The position numbers and the translations under genes were made by a program. From NCBI GenBank assembly GCA_905373565.1, contig CAJPTT010000129.1:1-6823 (forward strand): a stretch of 6,823 bases of DNA, written 5' to 3'. The notes under the pieces are model-generated. The model had not been told where the DNA came from and ran no database searches. It was given only the letters and a program-made list of their open reading frames with translations. Position 1 is the first letter of the stretch. Every line of letters begins with the position of its first letter. The DNA comes from an uncultured Treponema sp. (GTDB lineage Bacteria > Spirochaetota > Spirochaetia > Treponematales > Treponemataceae). Positions 1 to 5,858 of this stretch are shown here, one piece after another.

Positions 1-281
1 ATCCATAATTGAGCAATTTCCGCAAAAAAAGAGCTGTCGTCCAACGGTACTTTTTTCGGTTTTACATCGGCGGCTTTTTTCCGTTTTTCTTCCGTATCAA
101 TACAAAAATGATTGTTTGTAAGACTGTTTTCACCATAAAGTTCTTTATAGTAACCCCAGAGTTCCGGTTCCAGCAGCGCTATAATTGTGTCCACAGTATA
201 GCGAGTACCGTTTTTTATCAGTTCACCTTCTTTTATATAGGCGTATAAATCGCAGATAATTTCTTTTAATAAATCATTCAT
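1..281 (-). CDS. Unrecognised protein, N-terminal 93 residues, runs off left edge
   Basis: The frame is open from ATG at 281 down to the window edge with no stop, giving at least 93 residues that begin MNDLLKEIICDLYAYIKEGE. A GAGGAG ribosome site (289-294) sits 7 nt before the ATG. The visible part is soluble: a helical N-terminus, a Trp/Tyr-rich middle (LWGYYKELYGEN, about residues 41-52), a Lys-rich linker around residues 65-77, and DDSSFFAEIAQLW at the edge. It starts 26 bp after the viperin stop on the same strand and has no visible promoter of its own, so it is probably co-transcribed with viperin. I do not recognise the family. Nothing visible indicates a nucleotide kinase, the usual viperin neighbour, but most of the protein may lie outside the window. 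The reading frame is confident; the function is unknown. Confidence 0.8.
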   Translation of the reverse strand, partial: MNDLLKEIICDLYAYIKEGELIKNGTRYTVDTIIALLEPELWGYYKELYGENSLTNNHFCIDTEEKRKKAADVKPKKVPLDDSSFFAEIAQLW

Positions 282-307
282 TTTACTTCTCCTCATATTT
301 CATATTT

Positions 308-1141
308 TTACGCAATATATCGTGCTTGATATTTTGTGGCATCTACTTCAATGTATGACAAAGCTTGTTCCACCGTCATCCCGTTATCTGCAAGCGAAGG
401 GCTCTTTTTACCGGTTTTGTTGTCGATAAACCGGCACTCGCTGTCCAGAATGTAGTAGGCATTCGTCATTGCTTCATTATCCTCTGCAACGATATTCTTA
501 CCGAAAGAGCCGGCGGTTTTGTGCCGCAGTACAAAGGAATTAAAATCGGCTTTAGTAATCAGCAGATCTTCATAATCATTTTTAAGCTGTGTATTCGGCT
601 TCAACACTTGGAAGAGCTTTATTCTATCAGGCTGTACGGCTTCGTAAAAGTGGGTAAAATCCTCATGCACATTCAACTTACTGACCACCGTATTTATCTT
701 TAACCGAATACCGTGTGATTTGATTGCAGCGCACAGCTGTTCGTACTCAGTTCTTGTAATAACATGACCGTTACAGCATCTGCCGATTGCAGCATTCGTT
801 CTTTCGTCTAAAGAATCGACACTGATACCGATGCACGATAAAAGCGGATAGATAGCTTCAAATTTTTGCGCATTATGGATGAGATTAAAACCGTTTGTTA
901 CGATTGAGCAGTCGAACCCTGCGTGATAAGCATCACGGACAAGCGGGATGAGTAATAGAGATACAGTCGGCTCTCCGCCGACAAAGTTAATCCTTTGAAA
1001 GGATCCTATGAGCTTTTTAAGCACAACCATATAATCTTTCCGCGTTAACGAAAGACTATTGTGCATAAAACAATACCGGCACTTAAAATTGCACGCTGCA
1101 GTAAAGTGCCAATTAACAGTGAGACAATGAGTCGTTTGCAT
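308..1141 (-). CDS. Prokaryotic viperin (pVip), radical SAM antiviral nucleotide synthase
   Basis: A 277-residue radical SAM enzyme that matches viperin along its whole length. It has the CxxxCxxC cluster motif CNFKCRYC (residues 17-24) inside NWHFTAACNFKCRYCFM, and GGEP for SAM binding (55-58) in INFVGGEPT. It also has SIVTNG (79-84), GISVDS (105-110), IGR (119-121), LKINTVVSKLNVHED (147-161), KLFQVL (175-180), and the viperin-type AEDNEAM..AYYILD..CRFID (219-240). Viperins convert CTP, GTP or UTP to 3'-deoxy-3',4'-didehydro nucleotides that terminate phage RNA synthesis. By recalled alignment to animal viperin, R121, K148, N150, K175 and Y230 fall at nucleotide-contacting positions. An ATG eight codons upstream (1165) is open but has no ribosome site, whereas GGAGGT precedes the ATG at 1141. 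The gene has its own promoter and leads an operon with the gene at 1-281. Which nucleotide it uses cannot be read here. Confidence 0.9.
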   Translation of the reverse strand: MQTTHCLTVNWHFTAACNFKCRYCFMHNSLSLTRKDYMVVLKKLIGSFQRINFVGGEPTVSLLLIPLVRDAYHAGFDCSIVTNGFNLIHNAQKFEAIYPLLSCIGISVDSLDERTNAAIGRCCNGHVITRTEYEQLCAAIKSHGIRLKINTVVSKLNVHEDFTHFYEAVQPDRIKLFQVLKPNTQLKNDYEDLLITKADFNSFVLRHKTAGSFGKNIVAEDNEAMTNAYYILDSECRFIDNKTGKKSPSLADNGMTVEQALSYIEVDATKYQARYIA

Positions 1142-1146
1142 TTTTG

Positions 1147-1152
1147 ACCTCC
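1147..1152 (-). promoter_or_regulatory. Ribosome binding site that fixes the viperin start
   Basis: GGAGGT on the minus strand ends 5 nt before the ATG at 1141. The alternative ATG at 1165 has no purine-rich site before it, and its extra eight residues are not part of the viperin family pattern. Confidence 0.85.
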
Positions 1153-1206
1153 AAAAACATTGCATAACACTACTAACATTGTCTTTGAAAGCAAAAATGT
1201 ATTTTT

Positions 1207-1235
1207 ACTATAGCGATAACGTATAGATTTGTCAA
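1207..1235 (-). promoter_or_regulatory. Sigma-70-type promoter of the viperin gene
   Basis: On the minus strand, TTGACA (1235-1230) is followed after exactly 17 bp by TATAGT (1212-1207). Transcription would start near 1200, leaving a leader of about 60 nt before the viperin ATG. No obvious repressor palindrome overlaps it. Confidence 0.75.
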
Positions 1236-1268
1236 GAATGCTATAAAAATGGAAAAATCAAACGCAAA

Positions 1269-1382
1269 TCAATTCAAAATACGCTGCCGGTGTAAAGATG
1301 AATGATTTTTCCTTAATTCTTTGATATATGCAACAACATCATCTTCTGTGCGACACGCAAACTCACGTTCAGCGGATGCCAT
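1269..1382 (-). CDS. Doubtful 37-residue ORF beginning inside a repeat fossil
   Basis: An open frame of 37 residues (MASAEREFACRTEDDVVAYI..., ending RQRILN) lies between brnA and the viperin promoter. No ribosome site precedes its ATG. Its first 29 nt coincide with pieces of the hairpin repeat family seen elsewhere in this window: a 15-nt identity to 6316-6330 and a 10-nt identity to 4799-4808. The rest, with a helical KELRKN stretch, could be the tail of a lost gene. No family is recognised and translation is doubtful. Confidence 0.2.
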   Translation of the reverse strand: MASAEREFACRTEDDVVAYIKELRKNHSSLHRQRILN

Positions 1383-1408
1383 TTACACAAATCTTTTTAC
1401 AGGATCGA

Positions 1409-1681
1409 TTAATAATCACCTGTAGTAATAGCTTTCCTTAAAATACTATTTATTTTTGTTTGATAGCCTTTACCGCCGGATTGAAGTGCTGCAAGAATAT
1501 CCGCATCGATCTTTATAGAAATTGTTTTTTTAACGGGCGTTACATTCCAATATGCTTCATGCGCCGGTCTGAGTCTGGCTATTTGTGCCTTTGTCAGTTT
1601 GGGGCTATCCTCATCATACGATATAGGGTGATTTTTTATTTCTTCCAATCTTTCAGCCGTTAATTTTGTTGAAATAATCAT
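1409..1681 (-). CDS. brnA: BrnA family antitoxin (ribbon-helix-helix repressor)
   Basis: A 90-residue protein with the BrnA hallmarks: ISYDEDSPKLTKAQIARLRPAHE (about residues 20-42), then KKTISIKIDADILAAL (51-66) and GKGYQTKINSILRKAI (70-85), the C-terminal ribbon-helix-helix part. BrnA binds and neutralises the ribosome-dependent RNase BrnT, and the BrnA-BrnT complex represses their shared promoter. The ATG at 1681 lies inside the end of brnT (29-nt overlap). GGGAGG (1688-1693) sits 6 nt before it, so translation is likely coupled to the toxin frame. Length and motifs are normal, so the antitoxin appears intact even though its toxin partner is broken. It may persist only as an autorepressor or an anti-addiction factor. 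Confidence 0.88.
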   Translation of the reverse strand: MIISTKLTAERLEEIKNHPISYDEDSPKLTKAQIARLRPAHEAYWNVTPVKKTISIKIDADILAALQSGGKGYQTKINSILRKAITTGDY

Positions 1682-1970
1682 AATATTCCTCCCTCAAGTC
1701 TTTCTCTGCTTGCCGTGCGGATATTAACCGTATTCTGTCTTTCTTTTCAGTAAAAAAGACCAACACTATCAATATTCCATTCAAATTACCAATTCCGTAG
1801 TATCTATCTTCTGTTTCAGAATGCTCAAAATCATATCCGGTTAAAAATGCAGGATCATCAAATACTTCCAATATTTCTTCGAAAGCGATTCCATGTTTTT
1901 CAATATTAGCACGATTTTTGTCTTCGTCCTACTCAAAACGATTATCGTTGCTTATAATTGTTTTCCCCAT
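1653..1970 (-). pseudogene. brnT: BrnT family toxin with an amber codon at a conserved Trp
   Basis: Reading from ATG at 1970 gives MGKTIISNDNRFE, then TAG (1931-1929), then DEDKNRANIEKHGIAFEEIL, EVFDDPAFL and DRIRLISARQAEKD to TGA at 1653, 105 codons in all. Family members read F-E-W-D-E at the stop position, so TGG has become TAG by a single base change. Everything else is in frame and well conserved, including KHGI.FEE and the C-terminal RIRLISAR. The only remaining start after the stop is a TTG at 1871 with no ribosome site. A product from there would lack the first strand and helix, so toxicity is probably lost. BrnT is a RelE-fold RNase that halts translation. The inactivation looks recent; readthrough or a base-calling error cannot be excluded. 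Confidence 0.85.
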
Positions 1971-1976
1971 AAGAAA

Positions 1977-2005
1977 AATATATATTGATGAGGATATATT
2001 GTCAA
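1977..2005 (-). promoter_or_regulatory. Promoter of the brnT-brnA operon, possibly leaderless
   Basis: On the minus strand, TTGACA (2005-2000) is followed after 17 bp by TATATT (1982-1977). A start about 7 nt downstream would fall on or next to the A of the brnT ATG (1970), and no Shine-Dalgarno sequence is visible. This implies a leaderless toxin mRNA. Confidence 0.65.
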
Positions 2006-2012
2006 GTATATT

Positions 2013-2030
2013 TATCGTTGGACAACGATA
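2013..2030. promoter_or_regulatory. 18-bp inverted repeat, candidate BrnA operator
   Basis: TATCGTTG and CAACGATA form a perfect 8-bp palindrome around a 2-bp centre, 7 bp upstream of the brnT -35 box. A second palindrome of the same words, AACGAT-T-ATCGTT, lies at 1937-1949 in the first codons of brnT. Repeated half-sites flanking the promoter suit a dimeric ribbon-helix-helix repressor such as BrnA. Confidence 0.5.
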
Positions 2031-2177
2031 ATGAGTCCAAGGTATAACTTCGGCGGCTACAATTTTGAAGGTGTACAAAATAATCCCCATATCGGTTTAT
2101 TGCTGATCAATGTGATTGCCGTATTTATACTCTACCTGATTGCATCGCTGATCATTCTTGAAAAACAGGAAGTATAG
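2031..2177 (+). pseudogene. C-terminal remnant of an ABC-2 type permease
   Basis: An open frame of 48 codons reads YNFGGYNFEGVQNNPHIG, then a hydrophobic segment (LLLINVIAVFILYLIASLII) and the charged ending LEKQEV. This is the last transmembrane helix and cytoplasmic tail of a membrane subunit of the lantibiotic-export/immunity permease kind. The frame begins directly at the edge of the brnTA operator palindrome, with no ribosome site and no upstream coding sequence. The rest of the permease and any ATPase gene are therefore missing. It ends 4 bp before the next permease ATG, the tight spacing of an old two-permease operon. The first part (2045-2063) is nearly identical to the loop region of a hairpin at 6504-6522. 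Confidence 0.6.
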
Positions 2178-2181
2178 ACTT

Positions 2182-3061
2182 ATGAGAATGATAGGAATGC
2201 TGTGCTTTGAATTTAAAAAGCTGAAACGGAAAAAGTTTTTTTGGATACTACTGCTTGTCATTATTATTTCTGCCGTTATACAGGAGCTTATGGGAAAAAA
2301 AGTATATAATAATGTTGCGTATGGCGAAACGTTCCTTAAAATTCAGCAGCCGACCAGAATGTCAATTTTAGAGGATGCTGAATTGGTGCGCGATAGCGCA
2401 CATAGAATATGTGATGTTTGCGAAAGCAAACTCATCGGTTAACGAGGCAGCCCAATTTGGCTGCCGCAGTTATACCTTGGGATTTTTCTTGCATAACGGT
2501 CTTATCGTAAACAGTTATTATTTATTCATACCGATTTTTTCGTTGATAGGGATGGAATTGTTTTTATTGGAAAGACAAAATAATACGCTTATCAATATAT
2601 TAACGGTGCCGATAACAAAAAACGTTCTTATTACGATCAAAACCGTTGTGCTCTGTGTCATTGCTTTGTTATATACCGTGCTTACGTTTCTTTCGATATG
2701 TCTGCTGGAAACAGAATTTAACCTGCATACTATACGAACCGATTTTGTATTGACTCATTTGGCTGTTTATATCATTCACGGCATCGTGTGTACTGTCATA
2801 GCAATGATGATAATCGGCATTATGCTGCATTTTAAGCAGAGTGCACAGGCAGCTGTAGCGGTAAGTTTTATTGCCTCTTTTGTCGGAGTTTTTATATCTC
2901 AAACACCGCTTCCATATCTTTATTGTGTTAATGCAATGTTTTATCTATCCGGTGCCGCTCAATCAACAGGTTTTGAAAAAATGATTGCCGCTATTGTTGT
3001 ATTGATTGTGTGCGGAGTGACAGGGCTGTTATTTAATACGCTATCGAAAGAGGAATGCTAA
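2182..3061 (+). pseudogene. Frameshifted ABC-2 permease, lantibiotic-export/immunity type
   Basis: Frame 1 runs from ATG at 2182: MRMIGMLCFEFKKLKRKKFF, then the first membrane segment (WILLLVIIISAVIQEL), and stops at 2442. The remaining protein continues in frame 2 to TAA at 3061. It contains LHNGLIVNSYYLF, then ERQNNTLINILTVPITKNVL, the conserved cytoplasmic segment of this family, followed by about four more membrane helices and the ending LSKEEC. Together these give the six-helix layout of an exporter membrane subunit that would pair with an ATP-binding partner. The frame changes somewhere in 2386-2470, where three short hairpins resembling the intergenic repeats lie. It sits 4 bp after another permease remnant. 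Neither half is likely to work alone. Confidence 0.75.
2386..2465. repeat. Three short hairpins at the permease frameshift
   Basis: Within 80 bp there are GTGCGC-GATA-GCGCAC (2386-2401), GTTTGC-GAAA-GCAAAC (2416-2431, continuing into ACTC) and GGCAGCC/GGCTGCC around a 6-nt loop (2446-2465). The middle one matches the GAGTTTGC...GCAAACTC hairpins of the clusters at 4790-5096 and 5970-6541. This suggests a small repeat cassette inserted into the permease gene and broke its frame. Confidence 0.55.
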
Positions 3062-3276
3062 GATAAGCGGAAGGGCTGATGTCATTAAGAATATACATTC
3101 ATGTACATCTGAAGATATAGATGAAAATATCAAACGCAGATGCCCCTCCGGCGCTCTGCATCGGGGTATGCTGGTTTACCTGCGGCATTGCATGCCTCAC
3201 CCAATTGTTAATAGATTTAAATTCATTATTTGTCAAGGAGAGTATGAAAAAGCTAAAAAGCAATGATCTAACCTGT
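3062..3276. other. Gap between convergent genes, no supported gene
   Basis: This 215-bp stretch separates the permease remnant (plus) from the ATPase (minus). A plus-strand frame is open across it to a TGA at about 3265 (containing EDIDENIKRRCPSG and CMPHPIVNRF) and overlaps the permease end. It has no start with a ribosome site and no recognised family. It may be the tail of a lost gene. No convincing terminator with a T-run is visible. Confidence 0.4.
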
Positions 3277-4548
3277 TTAATCTTTTAGGCATGTAATCGG
3301 AACAACAAACACTCCGTCCTCTCGTTTATAGGCAAATGGAGCAACTCCGCATAAAACCATCAAAAAGGCAGGTTTCTTCATTTTTTCCGTATCAATTTTG
3401 GACGTTAATTTCAACAGACTTTCTGCACCTTCATTGATCGACTGATCCCCTCCAAGTTTTACCTCAACCAAACCATAGCTGCCGTTTCTTAAATGAATGA
3501 CAGCATCACATTCAAGACCTGTCTTATCTCTATAATGATATACACTGCCATCCAATGCATCGGCATATATTCTTAAATCTCTGACACACAAGTTTTCAAA
3601 TATCAAACCCATAAGCTCCAGATTATTGACCAGATCCGTTGGACCAAGTCCAAGTGCTGCCACAGCTATAGACGGATCCGCAAAATACCTAGTATCAGAA
3701 GTTCGAATAGCCGTTTTTGATCGCAAATTCGGATTCCATGCAGGAGAATCTTCAATGACAAATATTCTTTTCAAAGCATTCAGGTACCCATAAAGAGCTT
3801 CCTTATCAAAGGTTTCTACATCATTGCTTATTATGTCTGATCTGATTGTTTCCAGAGAAGCCTGTGTTGCAACATTTCTAGCATAGGATTTTAGTATACG
3901 TTTTGTTCTTTCAGAATCTCTTTTTACTCTATCGACTCTGGATATATCATCATTTACAACGGCATCATAATAATCAAATGCTTGTTTTAATGCGACTTTC
4001 TTACTGTGATTCAGAGCTGCCGGCCATCCTCCCCGGCAAATCAAAAAAGCAATTTCATCAATACTATGATTGTCCACAGCGGATATGTCTTTCTTATTAA
4101 ACAAATCCATTAATGACACTTGGCCGGTGGAATCTTTGGATTCAAACAGAGACATCGGACGCATTTGCATACGCACGATCCGGCCTGTTCCTGTATGCAT
4201 GCTCTCATCTAACGCAGCAGGAACCGAAGAACCTGTAAGAATGAACTGTCCAAATTCTCCTCTCCGGTCAACTTCATACCGTACGGCATTCCAGATATTC
4301 GTTGCTATCTGCCATTCATCAATCAAATGAGGAACCTCACCTTCAAGAAGATTCGAGGGGTTTATCCTTGCCATTTGCTGATACTGCGCCGTCATATCAG
4401 GACGATCCATCTCTATAACACTTTTGGCTATATGCTTTGCAGAGGTTGTCTTTCCACACCATTTAGCACCCTCTATAAGCACGGCTCCTTTAGATTCTAA
4501 ATGGTCAAGTAAAACCTTATCTGAAACTCTTTGATAGTATTCTTTCAT
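3277..4548 (-). CDS. AAA_14 / DUF4143 family ATPase
   Basis: A 423-residue protein with the standard layout of this family. Walker A is GAKWCGKT (27-34), Walker B is HLIDEW (74-79), and the sensor strand is FILTGSS (102-108). RIVRMQMRPMSLFES (123-137) and CRGGWPAA (171-178) are family landmarks. The C-terminal DUF4143 part has a nuclease-like pattern, E346-C-D348 followed by E362-V-K364 (LECDAVI...YGLVEVK), resembling PD-(D/E)xK folds. Length and motifs are complete. These ATPases are common on mobile and accessory DNA and their role is not established. GGAGG (4556-4560) lies 7 nt before the ATG. It is monocistronic, with a strong promoter overlapped by three 23-bp-spaced repeats, so repression, possibly by its own product, is likely. 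No partner gene is adjacent. Confidence 0.9.
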   Translation of the reverse strand: MKEYYQRVSDKVLLDHLESKGAVLIEGAKWCGKTTSAKHIAKSVIEMDRPDMTAQYQQMARINPSNLLEGEVPHLIDEWQIATNIWNAVRYEVDRRGEFGQFILTGSSVPAALDESMHTGTGRIVRMQMRPMSLFESKDSTGQVSLMDLFNKKDISAVDNHSIDEIAFLICRGGWPAALNHSKKVALKQAFDYYDAVVNDDISRVDRVKRDSERTKRILKSYARNVATQASLETIRSDIISNDVETFDKEALYGYLNALKRIFVIEDSPAWNPNLRSKTAIRTSDTRYFADPSIAVAALGLGPTDLVNNLELMGLIFENLCVRDLRIYADALDGSVYHYRDKTGLECDAVIHLRNGSYGLVEVKLGGDQSINEGAESLLKLTSKIDTEKMKKPAFLMVLCGVAPFAYKREDGVFVVPITCLKD

Positions 4549-4575
4549 TGTAAAACCTCCGCCCAGCCTATATTC

Positions 4576-4644
4576 AACCGAGTATTTGGCTTATATAAAA
4601 CCGAGTATTTGGACGTATTTTAACCGAGTGTTTGGCTTCTTGTC
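4576..4644. promoter_or_regulatory. Three tandem operator-like repeats with an exact 23-bp period
   Basis: AACCGAGTATTTGG occurs at 4576-4589 and 4599-4612, and as AACCGAGTGTTTGG at 4622-4635. Each copy is followed by 9 bp of unrelated, mostly AT-rich sequence. The 23-bp period is about two helical turns, so all copies face the same side. The third copy fills the promoter spacer, the second covers the expected transcription start, and the first lies in the leader of the ATPase gene. This is the arrangement of a repressor operator. Confidence 0.75.
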
Positions 4645-4646
4645 AA
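4617..4646 (-). promoter_or_regulatory. Promoter of the DUF4143 ATPase gene
   Basis: On the minus strand, TTGACA (4646-4641) is followed after 18 bp by TAAAAT (4622-4617). Transcription would start near 4610, about 60 nt before the ATG. The spacer is occupied by one copy of the 23-bp repeat. Confidence 0.7.
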
Positions 4647-4789
4647 TCCGGCGGACATGAAAATAGCATACACAGTGACGGTATTACGAAAGATTTTGGC
4701 GTATGGGATTCTCCAGATGAATTAGTGAAAAATCATCATACGGTTCTGAGCATTTGTTATCTGTCTTGATTGATAAGAATGCTAATTCA
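4647..4789. other. Upstream spacer, no supported gene
   Basis: This spacer lies between the ATPase promoter and the first hairpin cluster. A plus-strand frame without a proper start reads SIHSDGITKDFGVWDSPDEL and stops near 4768. It looks protein-like but matches nothing I recognise and may be a gene remnant. Confidence 0.3.
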
Positions 4790-5096
4790 GAACCTCCACG
4801 GATGCCATCGTTAACAAATGTACTTCCTTGTACATTTGTTAACTACGAGTTTGCGCGGCAAACTCGTTTCTGCTGGAAACCACTGACATCCTGTCAGAGC
4901 AGTGAGTTTGCGGTAAGCAAACTCACACATTGGCTTGTACATGGACGTACAAGCCAATGCAACGGCACGGGCGGAGGCGGATATCCTTTTTTCCGTTTGT
5001 TTTCAGGTATGCGGCAGTTTTGGAGCGGGAGCGGAAAAACCTGCCTCCGATGATGCAGTAACGGGAAAAAGATTGGAGCCGGAGATCGGTTTTTGC
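4790..5096 (+). ncRNA. Hairpin cluster 1, candidate structured RNA or repeat element
   Basis: Five perfect hairpins lie nearly end to end. They are 4810-4843 (14-bp arms, loop TTCCTT), 4846-4866 (CGAGTTTG/CAAACTCG), 4883-4897 (CTGACA-TCC-TGTCAG), 4902-4926 (GTGAGTTTGC/GCAAACTCAC) and 4928-4959 (13-bp arms, loop ATGGAC). A smaller GTTTC/GAAAC stem (4866-4880) overlaps them. A decayed GGAT element (4797-4808) precedes the group. GATATCC and a six-T run (4982-4992) follow, then a tail at 5054-5096 that aligns with 6453-6496. The order matches cluster 2. Loops carry GGA or its complement TCC, as in CsrA-binding hairpins. The cluster is drawn on the plus strand only because of the T-run; the active strand is unknown. 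It could be an RNA that sequesters CsrA, or a mobile palindromic repeat without an RNA role. Confidence 0.45.
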
Positions 5097-5233
5097 GCAA
5101 GCAAAATTACGGTAAACCTCTAAAAAGTCTAATTCGCAATCCGCTTTAGCGGATATGATAAATCAATAATCCCGACGCAGAGTGTAGCCTCAAAGCGCCG
5201 GGGTATTAAATTCTATATGCGTAAAAGCCTTGC
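5097..5233. other. Intergenic stretch with two hairpins
   Basis: ATCCGC-TTTA-GCGGAT (5139-5154) is a perfect 6-bp hairpin. CCCGACGC (5171-5178) pairs with GCGCCGGG (5195-5202) at 7 of 8 positions around a 16-nt loop. Neither has a clear T-run. No gene is supported here. Confidence 0.45.
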
Positions 5234-5475
5234 TTACGCCACAGAAAAAATACGTACTTCAGGTTCAGCCGACCAAAGCGGCTTTAGCCCTACAAATACA
5301 TCGTTTTTGAACATATCACTTGAAAGATACTCTCGCGCATGTTCTACGCTGTCAAAACCATGCAGAATCTGTACGTCTTCATCGCAGATCACTAAATCCT
5401 TTGAGAGCGTCCCTTTAATTGTTTTTAGAAAGGGTTCACGGTAATATTTTTAATGAATAAATTCTCAATAACTTT
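5234..5475 (-). pseudogene. Remnant of an ABM-like (quinol monooxygenase-type) protein
   Basis: The minus strand reads LKTIKGTLSKDLVICDEDVQ, then ILHGFDSVEHAREYLSSDMF, KNDVFVGLKPLW and SAEPEVRIFSVA, to TAA at 5234. The pattern GFDSVEHAREYL...F..DV...L.P....PEVRI..VA resembles the C-terminal half of small ferredoxin-like-fold proteins of the antibiotic biosynthesis monooxygenase superfamily. The upstream part continues in a shifted frame (KVIENLFIKNITVNPF, 5475-5428). One lost T in a T-run near 5427-5431 would restore a continuous ITVNPF-LKTIKG. The 5' end abuts the stop of the DUF4177 gene, with no start codon or ribosome site, so the N-terminus is gone. The gene is a truncated, frameshifted fossil; the family assignment is from pattern memory and only moderate. 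Confidence 0.5.
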
Positions 5476-5481
5476 TTAGTA

Positions 5482-5697
5482 TTATGATTGAACGAGTTTT
5501 TCAAAAACCAGTATATAGCGAACAGGTATAAACATCCCTGCATTATTATATGGTTCTACTATACATTGAACAAAACGCCACCCTTTGCAAGACTGTTCAG
5601 CAATAACGGCTTCACACTCATCCCATAAAGTACGGTTTTCTTTTTTAAAGCCCCATTTTTTTCGCAATGGTAATTTAATATATTCATATTCGTACAT
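5482..5697 (-). CDS. DUF4177 domain protein
   Basis: A 71-residue protein beginning MYEYEYIKLPL. It has a central helix (LWDECEAVIAEQSCKGWRFVQCI, about residues 24-46) and a closing strand (RYILVFEKL, about 60-68). This M-Y-E-Y-x-x-I/V...GW-R-F/L-V...I/L-V-F-E-K layout and its length are those of DUF4177, a small soluble domain of unknown function found widely in bacteria. AAGGAGA (5705-5711) sits 7 nt before the ATG. The gene is complete, has its own candidate promoter, and carries a long inverted repeat in its 5' leader that could control it. The decayed gene 6 bp downstream shows its former operon partner is gone. Confidence 0.8.
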   Translation of the reverse strand: MYEYEYIKLPLRKKWGFKKENRTLWDECEAVIAEQSCKGWRFVQCIVEPYNNAGMFIPVRYILVFEKLVQS

Positions 5698-5721
5698 CTT
5701 ACCATCTCCTTCTGGTAAACG

Positions 5722-5772
5722 GTTCTATGCTATAGTTCCTATACAAATAAATATCCAGCTATAGCATAGAAC
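5722..5772. repeat. 14-bp perfect inverted repeat in the DUF4177 leader
   Basis: GTTCTATGCTATAG (5722-5735) and CTATAGCATAGAAC (5759-5772) are exact reverse complements separated by 23 bp. The right arm begins just after the expected transcription start of the DUF4177 gene, so the mRNA would open with this stem. The ribosome site (5705-5711) lies 10 nt beyond it. It may be a paired operator or a 5' stabilising stem. Confidence 0.75.
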
Positions 5773-5779
5773 TATTTAT

Positions 5780-5807
5780 AGTATAACATCGATTATTTTT
5801 ATTGCAA
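5780..5807 (-). promoter_or_regulatory. Candidate promoter of the DUF4177 gene
   Basis: On the minus strand, TTGCAA (5807-5802) is followed after 16 bp by TATACT (5785-5780). The -10 box is good and the -35 box and spacing are fair. Transcription would start near 5773. Confidence 0.5.
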
Positions 5808-5858
5808 TAAAAAATATCAAATCGTACAAAATAAAATTTGCTTATTTGTTAGACCTGT

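Noticed and set aside
365..703. Plus-strand open frame of 112 codons
   Set aside because: It lies antisense inside the viperin gene, which has complete family motifs; the frame has no ribosome site or recognisable domain.
1211..1228. Shared operator between the viperin promoter and brnTA
   Set aside because: The viperin spacer has CGTTATCG, only loosely like the brnTA half-site, and it lacks the palindrome.
4754..5123. Overlapping plus- and minus-strand open frames across hairpin cluster 1
   Set aside because: They run through palindromic repeats, rely on weak starts and give low-complexity proteins without family features.
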